18,083 nucleotides of DNA, from contig CAKROP010000008.1 in assembly GCA_934373375.1 (NCBI GenBank), forward strand, positions 1 to 18,083. The letters are read 5' to 3'. The translations under genes were made by a program, and so were the position numbers. The DNA comes from an uncultured Anaerosacchariphilus sp. Its GTDB lineage: Bacteria > Bacillota > Clostridia > Lachnospirales > Lachnospiraceae. This document shows positions 7,764-15,589 of this stretch, one piece after another (the stretch's first letter is position 1; every line of letters begins with the position of its first letter). The notes below the pieces were generated by a model. That model was not told the DNA's origin, did no database searches, and saw only the letters and a program-made list of their open reading frames with translations.

Positions 7764-9217
7764 AGCTGCGCTTTCGCCTCCCCAAAGGTTGTGAACTTCG
7801 GTCGCCTGCTTCCTCTCGTAATGGCATTTCCGTAGAACAGAAAGCTTCCGTCCCGGGTCTCCGCTCCAAAGCGGATCCACTGGTAGGTTTCTTCGCTCAG
7901 TTTTACGATTCCGGACGTCTCCCATGCCCCGGGTATTCCTGTCACTTCACAGGCAATCCGCACTCCATTATGCAGATAGAAAATATCCGGCTTTTCTTCC
8001 GGCCCGTTCAGCTGCAGGTGATAGGGAAATTCCGCCCTTTCCGGTAAAAGCTGCCCGCCAAACATCAGATCCGTCTCGATTTCACAGTGCCTGGTTACAT
8101 ACGCCCTGCATTTTCGCAACCCATCCAGCAGATGCTCCGCGCTCAGCTCCTCCATATATACAAGCGTAGCCGGATCGCCGGGAACGGAAGGCTCCGTCGC
8201 GCCCGGATAGCGCTCCTCCAGCGTATTGTGGGAATCGGAGCCGCCGATGGCGCAGATCCGGCGACCGTCCGCCCACAGAAGATCCGCAAGCGCCACTGCC
8301 TTTTTATTGGCCTCCCCGGCCTCTGCATCGGGATCGGATTCGTAGGTGGGATCGTTGATAATTTCCAGGCAATTTACGCCATCCAGCCGCAGATCGTCGT
8401 ACAGCCATTTCCAGATATACAGAAACGGATGATTGATGCTGTACAGCCAGTGCTCCCTCTGACACTCCTGCTGCACCTGCTTGAGATCGGCCCGCAGCGC
8501 CGTTTCGTCTTTATCCGTCAGAATCCGTTCCAATGCTTCCGGCATCCGGGTAATTCCGAACAGATTCGCGTGTCCGAGGATCGTCGTGATCTCGATTCCG
8601 GGCAAAATCAGAAGACTCGTATCGCACCAGCCCGTATGGATCGTATTATGCTCTGTAGGGGTATAGAAATCCAGACCCATTCGCTCAGCCTTCCGGCTGG
8701 CGTTTTTCGTGGTTTCTTTTCCGTCGGACAGACGGGTGTGGGTGTGAAAATCTCCCCGGTACCAGCGCGCGCCCTTCTTTATCACCCGTTTGTAATCATA
8801 GTTTACATAATTCGGAGTCCAGGTCTGTTCTCCCACCGGTTCGGTGATCTCCGCTTTTTCCTCTGTAATTTCTACGGAAAATGGGATCGTCTCATCACCA
8901 AGCAGGCGCTTCAGATGCTCTGCGAAAATAAACGCGGTCATCTGCCAGCGTCCCGCCGGGATAGCTCCCGGAACACCGCCCACTGTGGTGTCCATACCTG
9001 TCGCTCCCAGTGAAATCACCGGTTCACTGTAACCCAGCTGTTTTAAAAAACGGATACGCCCGTTTGGTTCCCGAATCATCAGGAACACCAGAAATGTATA
9101 TTTTTCGGACAAATTGTATCGGAAACAGAGATGACTGCAGGGGGAAGGAACCTCAAAGGTTCCCTCCTGCCTTGCAGTCTCGCCTGTGCCTATGGTAAAG
9201 TTCAGTCGTTTCGTCAT
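7760..9217 (-). CDS. PHP-domain metallohydrolase (CehA/McbA-like)
   Basis: A 485-residue protein without a signal peptide. Residues 1-150 look like a beta-sandwich (GAIPAGRWQM is typical of this group). The PHP metal-binding domain spans about 150-345: DFHTHTRLSDG (H158, H160, D165), TEH (H190), PGIEI (E209), INHP (H263) and GSDSH (D328, H330). A further beta-rich tail follows. PHP enzymes hydrolyse phosphoesters or related bonds with a two- or three-metal centre. The start ATG lies 9 bp after the solute-binding protein stop, with AAGGA upstream. Its place inside a transporter operon suggests that it cleaves the imported solute, with the HAD phosphatase acting next. CehA-group members also include a carbaryl hydrolase, so substrate prediction is unsafe. 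Confidence 0.9.
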   Translation of the reverse strand: MTKRLNFTIGTGETARQEGTFEVPSPCSHLCFRYNLSEKYTFLVFLMIREPNGRIRFLKQLGYSEPVISLGATGMDTTVGGVPGAIPAGRWQMTAFIFAEHLKRLLGDETIPFSVEITEEKAEITEPVGEQTWTPNYVNYDYKRVIKKGARWYRGDFHTHTRLSDGKETTKNASRKAERMGLDFYTPTEHNTIHTGWCDTSLLILPGIEITTILGHANLFGITRMPEALERILTDKDETALRADLKQVQQECQREHWLYSINHPFLYIWKWLYDDLRLDGVNCLEIINDPTYESDPDAEAGEANKKAVALADLLWADGRRICAIGGSDSHNTLEERYPGATEPSVPGDPATLVYMEELSAEHLLDGLRKCRAYVTRHCEIETDLMFGGQLLPERAEFPYHLQLNGPEEKPDIFYLHNGVRIACEVTGIPGAWETSGIVKLSEETYQWIRFGAETRDGSFLFYGNAITRGSRRPKFTTFGEAKAQL

Positions 9218-9226
9218 CGCTTTTCC

Positions 9227-10561
9227 TTATTTCGCAAGCGCTTCGTCCAGAGCAGCCTGCGCGGTCTTCTGCGCCTCGTCCAAAGCCTCCTGCGCGGATA
9301 CGCCGTCAATCTCTACCTTATCTGCCGCTACTTTCAGAGCATCCTTGATAGCTCCGTTGGTCGGGTCGTTGGGATATACGGTACCGTGGGTCGCCTGGGC
9401 AAAGGGTACTGCAGCCTGGGGATTCTCCGCTACATAGGCCTGATACTCCGCATTGTCGTTAATTTTCTGATTTACTGCCACATAGCCGGTGGACATGGTC
9501 CATTTTGCCTGGCTCTCCGCATTGGTAAAGTATTTGATAAATTCGAAGGCACCCTGCTTCTCCGCGTCAGAGGAGCCCTCCAGAACGCTTAAGGTCTTGG
9601 TCTCTGCCATCGGCGCGGAAGTGGTAGCGTTGCTCCATGCAGGCTGCTCCATTGCCGCTACAATACCAAAATCCAAATCTGCCTGGTCTCCTGAAGAACC
9701 GGTGTATCCGCCTGCTTTTCCGGCAATGACATCATCGATGGTAGCGTACCAGTACTCCCATCCCTGTCCACCGGAATGGATAGCCATGGTCTTATCGTCA
9801 TGAATCCAGGTACGGAATGCCTCCCATACTTCTACCCATTCCGGACTGTTGATGGTCACTTTTGTTCCATCTGCGCTGAAGATGGAAGCGCCGTTACTGA
9901 AGGCCGCGTCAATCATGTTGTCCGGTCCCCACATGGGCTCCCAGCCGTACTCATAGCCTGCTGCCTTGATTTTCTGAGCCGCGTCTGCCAGGTCCGACCA
10001 GGTCTTAATATCCTCCGCCTTTACGCCTGCCGCGTCAAAGGCTGCCATATTATAGTACATCACCTGGGTGGTTCCGTATGCCGGAAGTCCGAACACCTTT
10101 CCGGACTCGTCCACACCCTGATCGTAGAATACCTTCAGATAATCGTCCGCGTTAAATTCGCTGTCCCCGTCAATCATCGACTGCATATCTGCCAGCAGAT
10201 TCTTGGAGGCCAGTGTCCTTGCTGTCTCCGCATTCAGAAGTACCAGGTCCGGAGCCGCGTTTCCTGCAATTCCTGCCTGCAGCTTCTGATAAGTTTCATC
10301 GTAATCAGCCTGTGTCACGGTGCTTACGTGGTATTTGTCCTGGGACGCATTGAAGCTGTCCACAATCTCCTGTATAACTCCTACCGCGGTCTTTCCGCCG
10401 GAATACCAGAATTCCACATCTACAGTGTCGCCGGAAGCCTCCGCCGTCTGCGCGTCAGCTGTCCCTGTCCCGTTTGTCTCGGTTGCTTTGCTTCCGCAGC
10501 CTGCCAGTGCTGTGACGGTCATTGCGGACGCAAGTAGTACGCTTACCAGTTTCTTGTTCAT
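9227..10561 (-). CDS. ABC transporter solute-binding lipoprotein (family 1, UgpB-like)
   Basis: A 444-residue exported lipoprotein. The signal peptide has lipobox LAGC with lipidated C22, followed by a T/A/G-rich linker (25-48) and the family 1 fold beginning VDVEFWYSGG. Later features include MYYNMAAFDAAG and WTMSTGYVAVN, which lie where UgpB has its YYNKDAF and TGYLPI blocks. The C-terminal VSAQEALDEAQKTAQAAL helix is also typical. It would capture a sugar-like or organophosphate solute outside the cell and deliver it to the two permeases encoded upstream. Start ATG 10561 has AGGAGG about ten bases upstream. Similarity to UgpB is by eye and does not prove the ligand. Confidence 0.92.
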   Translation of the reverse strand: MNKKLVSVLLASAMTVTALAGCGSKATETNGTGTADAQTAEASGDTVDVEFWYSGGKTAVGVIQEIVDSFNASQDKYHVSTVTQADYDETYQKLQAGIAGNAAPDLVLLNAETARTLASKNLLADMQSMIDGDSEFNADDYLKVFYDQGVDESGKVFGLPAYGTTQVMYYNMAAFDAAGVKAEDIKTWSDLADAAQKIKAAGYEYGWEPMWGPDNMIDAAFSNGASIFSADGTKVTINSPEWVEVWEAFRTWIHDDKTMAIHSGGQGWEYWYATIDDVIAGKAGGYTGSSGDQADLDFGIVAAMEQPAWSNATTSAPMAETKTLSVLEGSSDAEKQGAFEFIKYFTNAESQAKWTMSTGYVAVNQKINDNAEYQAYVAENPQAAVPFAQATHGTVYPNDPTNGAIKDALKVAADKVEIDGVSAQEALDEAQKTAQAALDEALAK

Positions 10562-10595
10562 TTTTTCATGTCCTCCTCAGTTTACGTATGGGATC

Positions 10596-11429
10596 TTATC
10601 CCTTCATGCCGGTGTCTCCACCGATGCCATTGATGAACCATTTCTGTGTGAATGCAAATAAAATCAGCAGCGGCACCACAATCAGCGCGCTTCCGGCCAT
10701 CACCAGGGCCCACTCGGTTCCGTAGGCGCCTCCCTCGATGAAAAAGCTTCGAAGTCCCTGGGATACCAGGTATTTTTCCTGACTTTTTGTAATCAGGGAT
10801 GGCCACATGTAGTTGTTATATGTAGAAATAAAGCTCATCAATCCGAATGTAATGAATGACGATTTCGTCATGGGGCAGATGATTTCCCAGAGAATCCGGA
10901 AATGGCTGCCGCCGTCGATACGCGCTGCTTCCACCAGGCCTTTCGGTACCTGCATAAAGGACTGCCGGAGCAGAAAGATACCGAAGATACTGACGCTGCT
11001 GGATAGAATCAGTCCGGTCATGGTATCCAGAAGATTCCATTTTGACAGAATGATATAGCTGGGGATGTAAGTGGCTGCCACAGGAAGCATATAGGTTCCC
11101 ATTACCAGAGCGAACAACGCGTTCTTCCCCTTAAAATCCAGGAATACCATGGCATAGGTAATCATGGCTCCCGTGATAACCTGCAAAGCCACCACCGCCA
11201 GGGAAACCCAGAGGCTGTTGAAAATATAGCCCGGCAGCGGAGAATCAAAGATTACGGAAACAAAGTTGCTCCACTGGGGTACTGCCGGGAAAAAGGCTCC
11301 CACGTTCATAATCTCCGCCTTGGTCTTCAGAGCGCTTAAAATCATCCAGATAAACGGAAATGCGGTAAAGAGGCTCACGGTCAGCAGCACTGAGAATTTC
11401 AATGCCGTTTTGATTTTGTTTTCTTTCAT
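10596..11429 (-). CDS. ABC transporter permease, UgpE/MalG-like
   Basis: A 277-residue permease with six predicted membrane segments. The EAA loop reads LVEAARIDGGSHFRILWEIICP. Flanking blocks RQSFMQVP, NNYMWPSLI and GTEWALVMA match the layout of E. coli UgpE (RQFFMTLP, NQYLWPLLI, TTEWNSVMV) better than MalG, as far as memory allows. It pairs with the preceding permease to form the channel. Start ATG 11429 has AGGAGG six bases upstream and is 9 bp after the stop of the first permease. Confidence 0.92.
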   Translation of the reverse strand: MKENKIKTALKFSVLLTVSLFTAFPFIWMILSALKTKAEIMNVGAFFPAVPQWSNFVSVIFDSPLPGYIFNSLWVSLAVVALQVITGAMITYAMVFLDFKGKNALFALVMGTYMLPVAATYIPSYIILSKWNLLDTMTGLILSSSVSIFGIFLLRQSFMQVPKGLVEAARIDGGSHFRILWEIICPMTKSSFITFGLMSFISTYNNYMWPSLITKSQEKYLVSQGLRSFFIEGGAYGTEWALVMAGSALIVVPLLILFAFTQKWFINGIGGDTGMKG

Positions 11430-11438
11430 GTCCGCCTC

Positions 11439-12329
11439 CTAATAATGCACCCATTTTTTGGATGCGGTAAACTGCACCAGAGATAATAGTACGGTAATGA
11501 TAATCATGATAACCGCTGTCGCTGTGGCCTGGCCCATTTTAAATTCCTGGAAGCCCAGCTGATAATACATATAGAGCAGCGTTCTTGTGCTTCCACTGGG
11601 GTCGCCCTGGGTCAGAATCTGAATCTGATCGTAGGCCTGCAGGGAATTTACCATGGTAATAATCATCAGGAAAAAGGTCGTCGGTGAGATGCCCGGAAGG
11701 GTCATATCCAGAAACTGTCTCCAGGGCTTCGCTCCGTCCAGGGCGCTGGCCTCGTAGAGCTCCTCCGGCACCTTTTCCAGCGCGGACAGATAAAAGATCA
11801 TGGCATAGCCCAGACTTTTCCAGACAGTTACGATGATAACCGACAGCATGGCTGTGTCAGAGCTGCTGATCCATTTCAGGGCCGGCAGTCCGAAGAACCC
11901 CAGTACAAGATTGGCCCGGCCGCCGTCCTCCCGGAAAATCCAGGTCCATACGATGGAAATAGCTACGGTCGGCGTAATCCACGGGGAAAACAGGACGAAT
12001 TTGAATATGCCGCTTCCCCGGAAATTCTTTCTCAGCAGCAGCGCCAGGCCCAGTCCTCCGATAATTGTGGGAAACAGGGTGCCGGCTGTGAATACCAGCG
12101 TATTCCACAGGGCTTCATAAAAACGGCTGTCTTTAAACAACGACGTATAGTTTTTGAACCATACGAAATTATAATCGGGTGTCATGAAATCCCAGTCTGT
12201 AAAGCTGAGCCATACGGATCTGAGAATCGGATAAATCCAGAAAATGAAAAGTGGGATCAGTGCCGGTAATACAAAGAAAAGAATGGCTCCCAGATTTCGG
12301 ATTTCGGATCGTTTTCTGCTTCTTTTCAC
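11439..12329 (-). CDS. ABC transporter permease, UgpA/MalF-like
   Basis: A 296-residue inner-membrane permease. The N-terminus is strongly basic, then six membrane segments follow (first about 14-36). EAA loop: LYEASALDGAKPWRQFLDMTLP. The late segment (TLLYMYYQLGF..KMGQATA) corresponds to the equivalent UgpA block. Start chosen at GTG 12329 because AAAGGAG lies six bases upstream; an in-frame ATG at 12368 has no ribosome site and would add 13 residues. It is the first gene of the seven-gene uptake operon. Confidence 0.92.
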   Translation of the reverse strand: MKRSRKRSEIRNLGAILFFVLPALIPLFIFWIYPILRSVWLSFTDWDFMTPDYNFVWFKNYTSLFKDSRFYEALWNTLVFTAGTLFPTIIGGLGLALLLRKNFRGSGIFKFVLFSPWITPTVAISIVWTWIFREDGGRANLVLGFFGLPALKWISSSDTAMLSVIIVTVWKSLGYAMIFYLSALEKVPEELYEASALDGAKPWRQFLDMTLPGISPTTFFLMIITMVNSLQAYDQIQILTQGDPSGSTRTLLYMYYQLGFQEFKMGQATATAVIMIIITVLLSLVQFTASKKWVHY

Positions 12330-12354
12330 TTTAATCTCCTTTCGATGTCGCCTT

Positions 12355-12388
12355 GGTAAGCGTAACACCGAAACGTAAAGAGATTATA
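12355..12388 (-). promoter_or_regulatory. Possible promoter and operator of the uptake operon
   Basis: A perfect TATAAT (12383-12388) lies 54 bp upstream of the GTG start, but no good -35 sits 16-18 bases from it; a TTGACA at 12418-12423 is 29 bases away, too far to pair. An imperfect dyad GGTAAGCGTAACACC (12355-12369) lies just downstream of the expected transcription start, where a LacI-type repressor could bind. A missing -35 with a good -10 can mean activator dependence. All of this is weak. Confidence 0.35.
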
Positions 12389-12431
12389 CAGACTTTGTTA
12401 AAATTGGTTTTGGGATTTGTCAAAAGAATTT

Positions 12432-12469
12432 AAAAAAGCGCCTCCGGAATCTGTCTCCGAAGGCGCTTT
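12432..12469 (-). terminator. Intrinsic terminator after the purine genes
   Basis: A 14-bp stem (12435-12448 pairing with 12456-12469, one G-T pair) with a 7-base loop is followed on the minus strand by a run of six T. It begins 24 bp after the AICAR formyltransferase stop and cleanly separates the purine operon from the uptake operon. Confidence 0.92.
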
Positions 12470-12492
12470 GATTTACAGAATATGGAATTGTT

Positions 12493-13671
12493 TTAGTGGT
12501 GGAACAGGCGGATTCCGGTAAATGCCATTACCATATCATACTTATCGCAGGTCTCGATAACCAGATCATCACGGACAGATCCGCCGGGCTCCGCGATATA
12601 TTTTACGCCGCTCTTCTTGGCACGCTCGATGTTGTCGCTGAAGGGGAAGAAGGCATCGCTGCCCACAGTCACATCGGTCATCTGGGCCAGCCATGCTTTC
12701 TTCTCTTCCTCGGTGAATACCTCCGGCTTTACCTTGAAGACCCGTTCCCAGGCGCCGTCTGCCAGCACGTCCATGTACTCATTGCCGATATAGACGTCGA
12801 TGGCGTTATCACGATCCGCGCGGCCGATGCCGTCCACGAACTGGAGGTCCAGTACCTTGGGGCTCTGACGCAGGAACCAGTTGTCAGCCTTCTGACCTGC
12901 CAGACGGGTACAGTGTACGCGGGACTGCTGGCCTGCGCCCACGCCGATGGCCTGTCCGTCCTTTACAAAGCAGACGGAGTTGGACTGGGTGTATTTCAGG
13001 GTAATCAGGGCGATCTTCATGTCGCGCTTGGCGTTCTCCGGAAGATCTTTATTTTTCGTCACGATATTGGAAATGAGTTCGTCGTTGATGGGAAGCTCCT
13101 GGCGGCCCTGCTCGAAGGTCACGCCGAAGACTTCCTTATGCTCCAGGGGAGCGGGCTTATAGTCGGTGTCGATCTGGATAACCACATAGTTGCCCTTTTT
13201 CTTCTGCTTCAGAATCTCCAGCGCCTCGTCGGTGAAGCCCGGAGCGATCACGCCGTCGGATACCTCGCGCTTGATGATGGAAGCGGTGTCCTTGTCGCAG
13301 ACGTCGGACAGAGCGATGAAATCACCGAAGGAGGACATACGGTCCGCGCCTCTGGCTCTGGCGTAGGCGCAGGCCAGGGGAGACAGGTCGCCCATGTCGT
13401 CTACCCAGTAAATTTTCTTCAGGGTATCGTCCAGGGGCAGTCCTACTGCGACTCCCGCCGGAGATACGTGCTTGAAGGAGGTGGCTGCCGGAAGGCCGGT
13501 GGCCGCTTTCAGCTCTTTGACCAGCTGCCAGCCGTTGAAGGCGTCCAGGAAATTGATGTAGCCGGGGCGGCCGGACAGAACGGTGATGGGCAGGTCGGAG
13601 CCATCTGCCACATAGATGCGGGACGGTTTCTGATTCGGGTTGCAGCCGTATTTCAGTTCCAGTTCTTTCAT
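12493..13671 (-). CDS. purH: Standalone AICAR formyltransferase (PurH C-terminal domain type)
   Basis: A 392-residue cytoplasmic enzyme that transfers a formyl group from 10-formyl-THF to AICAR, giving FAICAR, the penultimate step of IMP synthesis. It covers the AICAR transformylase part of bifunctional PurH only: SFKHVSPAG holds K67-H68, equivalent to the catalytic Lys-His pair of human ATIC (K266-H267). RMSSFGDF, IGVGAGQQSRV and SDAFFPF are other conserved blocks. There is no N-terminal MGS-like IMP cyclohydrolase domain; that step is supplied by purO directly upstream. Start ATG 13671 is 4 bp after the purO stop, with AGGAGG within purO's end. The symbol purH is used in the broad sense. 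Confidence 0.94.
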   Translation of the reverse strand: MKELELKYGCNPNQKPSRIYVADGSDLPITVLSGRPGYINFLDAFNGWQLVKELKAATGLPAATSFKHVSPAGVAVGLPLDDTLKKIYWVDDMGDLSPLACAYARARGADRMSSFGDFIALSDVCDKDTASIIKREVSDGVIAPGFTDEALEILKQKKKGNYVVIQIDTDYKPAPLEHKEVFGVTFEQGRQELPINDELISNIVTKNKDLPENAKRDMKIALITLKYTQSNSVCFVKDGQAIGVGAGQQSRVHCTRLAGQKADNWFLRQSPKVLDLQFVDGIGRADRDNAIDVYIGNEYMDVLADGAWERVFKVKPEVFTEEEKKAWLAQMTDVTVGSDAFFPFSDNIERAKKSGVKYIAEPGGSVRDDLVIETCDKYDMVMAFTGIRLFHH

Positions 13672-13675
13672 TTCC

Positions 13676-14395
13676 TTAGTCCTCCTGATTTTTATTCTTG
13701 ATGACGGTTTCGTATCTGCCGGTGGCAATGTCGATGTAGCGCACGAACAGGGATACCTTGTTGTCCGGGTTCAGGTTGTTCCAGAGCATGTTCGTAAATT
13801 TTTCCATATCGTTGGGAATGGCCGCCAGCTTGGGCTCGCCCTCGAAGCTGGGAAGCGGATTGCCATCGTGCATGTAGGTATGAATGAAATGGCCCTCGCC
13901 TGCCGCGCAGTTCTCGTAGGAGAAGGTGTAGCGGTTGCAGCATGAGGGGTCGCCGTTGTTGCTCTTTAAGATGGACAGTGAATAGCTGTAGGTTCCATTT
14001 TCAATTTCCATGACGCCGGAGATCCGCGGGGTGTAGTTGGGCGCGTCCGGCTCGAACTCACGGGAACGTAAAGACTGCTCAAAGGTCAGACCCTTTTCCA
14101 TTCCCTCGTAAATGGTATCGGTCTGATCGCCGTTGGTGACGATGGTTTTATTATCCAGTACGCGGACCGGAGCATAGATAATCAGGCTCGGATCCGTCAG
14201 CTTGGAAGGATCAAAAGCCTGAGTGCGGATGCCCTCTCCCTCCTCCACGAAGATACGGTTGCGGCTGTTCTCACTTCTTCCCATAATGAAGTAGGCTGCC
14301 ACGGCCTTGGTTCCGTCTTCGGAGCGTCCAAGTACAATACCTCTGCCGGGGTAAGAGTTTTCCTGAAGCTCCTGTGCCAGTGAAATCATGTCCAT
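13676..14395 (-). CDS. purO: IMP cyclohydrolase, PurO family
   Basis: A 239-residue protein that I recognise as the PurO-type (archaeal-like) IMP cyclohydrolase, which closes FAICAR to IMP. Typical blocks: NSYPGRGIVLGRSEDG near the N-terminus, AYFIMGRSENSRNR (about 34-47), FDPSKLTDPSLIIYAP, and NYTPRISG. It is unrelated in fold to the cyclohydrolase domain of bacterial PurH. Start ATG 14395 has AGGAGG eight bases upstream. It is the first gene behind the ZTP riboswitch and is coupled to the AICAR formyltransferase, so the pair replaces one bifunctional PurH. It is somewhat longer than the roughly 200-residue archaeal enzymes. Confidence 0.9.
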   Translation of the reverse strand: MDMISLAQELQENSYPGRGIVLGRSEDGTKAVAAYFIMGRSENSRNRIFVEEGEGIRTQAFDPSKLTDPSLIIYAPVRVLDNKTIVTNGDQTDTIYEGMEKGLTFEQSLRSREFEPDAPNYTPRISGVMEIENGTYSYSLSILKSNNGDPSCCNRYTFSYENCAAGEGHFIHTYMHDGNPLPSFEGEPKLAAIPNDMEKFTNMLWNNLNPDNKVSLFVRYIDIATGRYETVIKNKNQED

Positions 14396-14515
14396 TTGTT
14401 TTTCCTCCTGTGAAAATGGGTTTTCTAACGTATGAAAAGCTTAAGAGTGACCGGTGTTGAAGAACGAAATTTTACTTATAAATGAAAATGAACCGATCCA
14501 TCCCAAGCATCATCT

Positions 14516-14586
14516 GCCCAGACGGTCGGCTCTCGAACCCTTATACTCCCTGTGGTAAACTCCACTTCCGTCAGTCGTATAAGTTG
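14516..14586 (-). ncRNA. ZTP (pfl) riboswitch upstream of purO
   Basis: The minus strand shows ZTP aptamer landmarks in order. P1 is TTATAC (14582-14577) pairing with a GTATAA further on. Then come the ACTGACGGAAG strand, a GTGG/CCAC hairpin, an AGGGAG segment, a short GG/CC hairpin, and the conserved CCGTCTGGGC (ending at 14516). GACGG can pair with CCGTC to form the pseudoknot. The motif senses ZTP/ZMP, which builds up when 10-formyl-THF is short, and turns on purine and folate genes. AICAR formyltransferase, the ZMP-consuming enzyme, is the second gene downstream. I see no clear intrinsic terminator in the 120 bases between aptamer and purO, so the switching mode is unresolved. Confidence 0.9.
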
Positions 14587-14591
14587 GTTTT

Positions 14592-14621
14592 ACCATAGCA
14601 TTTTTGATCGGGGGTTGTCAA
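14592..14621 (-). promoter_or_regulatory. Promoter of the riboswitch-purO operon
   Basis: TTGACA (14616-14621), an 18-base spacer and TATGGT (14592-14597), with an extended -10 (TGCTATGGT). Transcription would begin near 14585, exactly where the aptamer P1 stem starts, which supports both calls. The -35 sits in the centre of the palindrome at 14606-14630. Confidence 0.8.
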
Positions 14622-14630
14622 CCCCCGATC
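14606..14630. repeat. Perfect 12-bp palindrome covering a stop codon and a -35 box
   Basis: GATCGGGGGTTG (14606-14617) and its exact complement (14619-14630) flank one central base. The TGA stop of the LD-carboxypeptidase gene (14620-14618) and the TTGACA of the purO promoter both fall in the centre. No T-run follows on the minus strand, so it is not a normal terminator for the upstream gene. It may be an operator, or a 3'-end stabilising hairpin. Confidence 0.85.
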
Positions 14631-15490
14631 GTAAATTTGCTGCCGATACGGACGGCCAGCGCGTCCTTGCCGTGTCCCACTTCCCGGGTTTTCAGAATCG
14701 GGAGCTTCGGGCCTGCATAATGGCGGACCAGTTCTTCAATAGTAGGGGCGCAGGCTTTCTGCTCCATCTCGGTAAAGGTTCCAAGGAGCACGCCTCTAAC
14801 CTGGCGGAATACTCCCAGCTGCTTTAGCTGGCTTAAGTAGGTGACCATCTTCGGGACCGTACCGCTCCAGGCTTCCAGCAGAAGAATTTTGTCCTGCATG
14901 TCGGGCCAGTAGGGGGTTCCGGCCAGCTTCAGAAAGCAGCGGATGTTGCCACCGACAACTGTGCCGGTGAGAGGGGGCTGCTGTTGGTTTTGTCTCTGTT
15001 GCACATATTTCCAGGAAATTTGAAACAAATCCGATTTTTTCTGTAATAAAGTCTGCTCAAAGGCAGAGCGGCGGAAGGCTCCGGCTTCGGAGACCAGGTT
15101 GCGAGCCTGATAGAGGACGGAAGTCTTACCTGTCTTAACGTAAATAGCGTTCAGGATCGTGGTCAGATCGCTGTAGCCCCAGAAGACTGCTTTGCTTTCT
15201 GCGATGGTCTCAAAATTCAGCCAGGGTAAAATCTCATTGGCGATATCACCGCCGGAGAGGTCGAAGATGGCTTTTACCTCCGGATCACGATAAAAGCCCA
15301 TCAGAGCTTCAGCCCGTTCTTCCGCGGTGCCGCTGAATACCGAGGTATGAATCGGATCTTTTTCGTAGAGGCAGGAGCTTAAGACCGGAGTGAGGCCAAG
15401 ATCAGTCAGGTAGGCGCAGAGGGCGTCTACGGTTGGCTTTTTCCGGGCTTCCAGACCATTCGAGCAGGCTATCAAAGCTATTTTTTCCAT
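14618..15490 (-). CDS. Peptidase family S66 protein (LD-carboxypeptidase/MccF-like)
   Basis: A 290-residue serine peptidase without a signal peptide. The S66 triad is visible: S107 in FWGYSDLTTI, E206 in LLLEAW, and H273 in VGHGKDAL. The IFDLSGGDIANEILPWL block (75-91) is also typical. The family includes LdcA, which trims the terminal D-Ala from murein tetrapeptides during recycling, and MccF, which cleaves microcin C-type adenylated peptides; sequence alone does not decide between them. Start ATG 15490 has AGGAG about eleven bases upstream. About 100 AT-rich bases separate it from the nucleoside phosphorylase gene, where I see no convincing terminator or promoter. Confidence 0.9.
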   Translation of the reverse strand: MEKIALIACSNGLEARKKPTVDALCAYLTDLGLTPVLSSCLYEKDPIHTSVFSGTAEERAEALMGFYRDPEVKAIFDLSGGDIANEILPWLNFETIAESKAVFWGYSDLTTILNAIYVKTGKTSVLYQARNLVSEAGAFRRSAFEQTLLQKKSDLFQISWKYVQQRQNQQQPPLTGTVVGGNIRCFLKLAGTPYWPDMQDKILLLEAWSGTVPKMVTYLSQLKQLGVFRQVRGVLLGTFTEMEQKACAPTIEELVRHYAGPKLPILKTREVGHGKDALAVRIGSKFTIGG

Positions 15491-15589
15491 TCCAATCTTA
15501 CTCCTTTCTTCTACTTTTTCTCTTTGATTTACAAAAAATCTTTATCAGGTATATTTTTGCGAATCAAATCATCCTTTTCATACTGATTT

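Noticed and set aside
7764..7925. Extended N-terminus of the HAD hydrolase frame
   Set aside because: The extra 54 residues lie inside the PHP gene, and motif I of the HAD fold should start within about ten residues of the N-terminus, as it does from ATG 7763.
12418..12423. TTGACA as -35 for the TATAAT at 12383-12388
   Set aside because: The spacing is 29 bases, far outside the 16-18 usable range; the hexamer at the correct distance from this TTGACA is a poor -10.
12496..13701. A 401-codon open frame on the plus strand opposite the AICAR formyltransferase gene
   Set aside because: It mirrors the real gene almost end to end, has no ribosome site or family motifs, and its composition is what the complement of biased codons gives.
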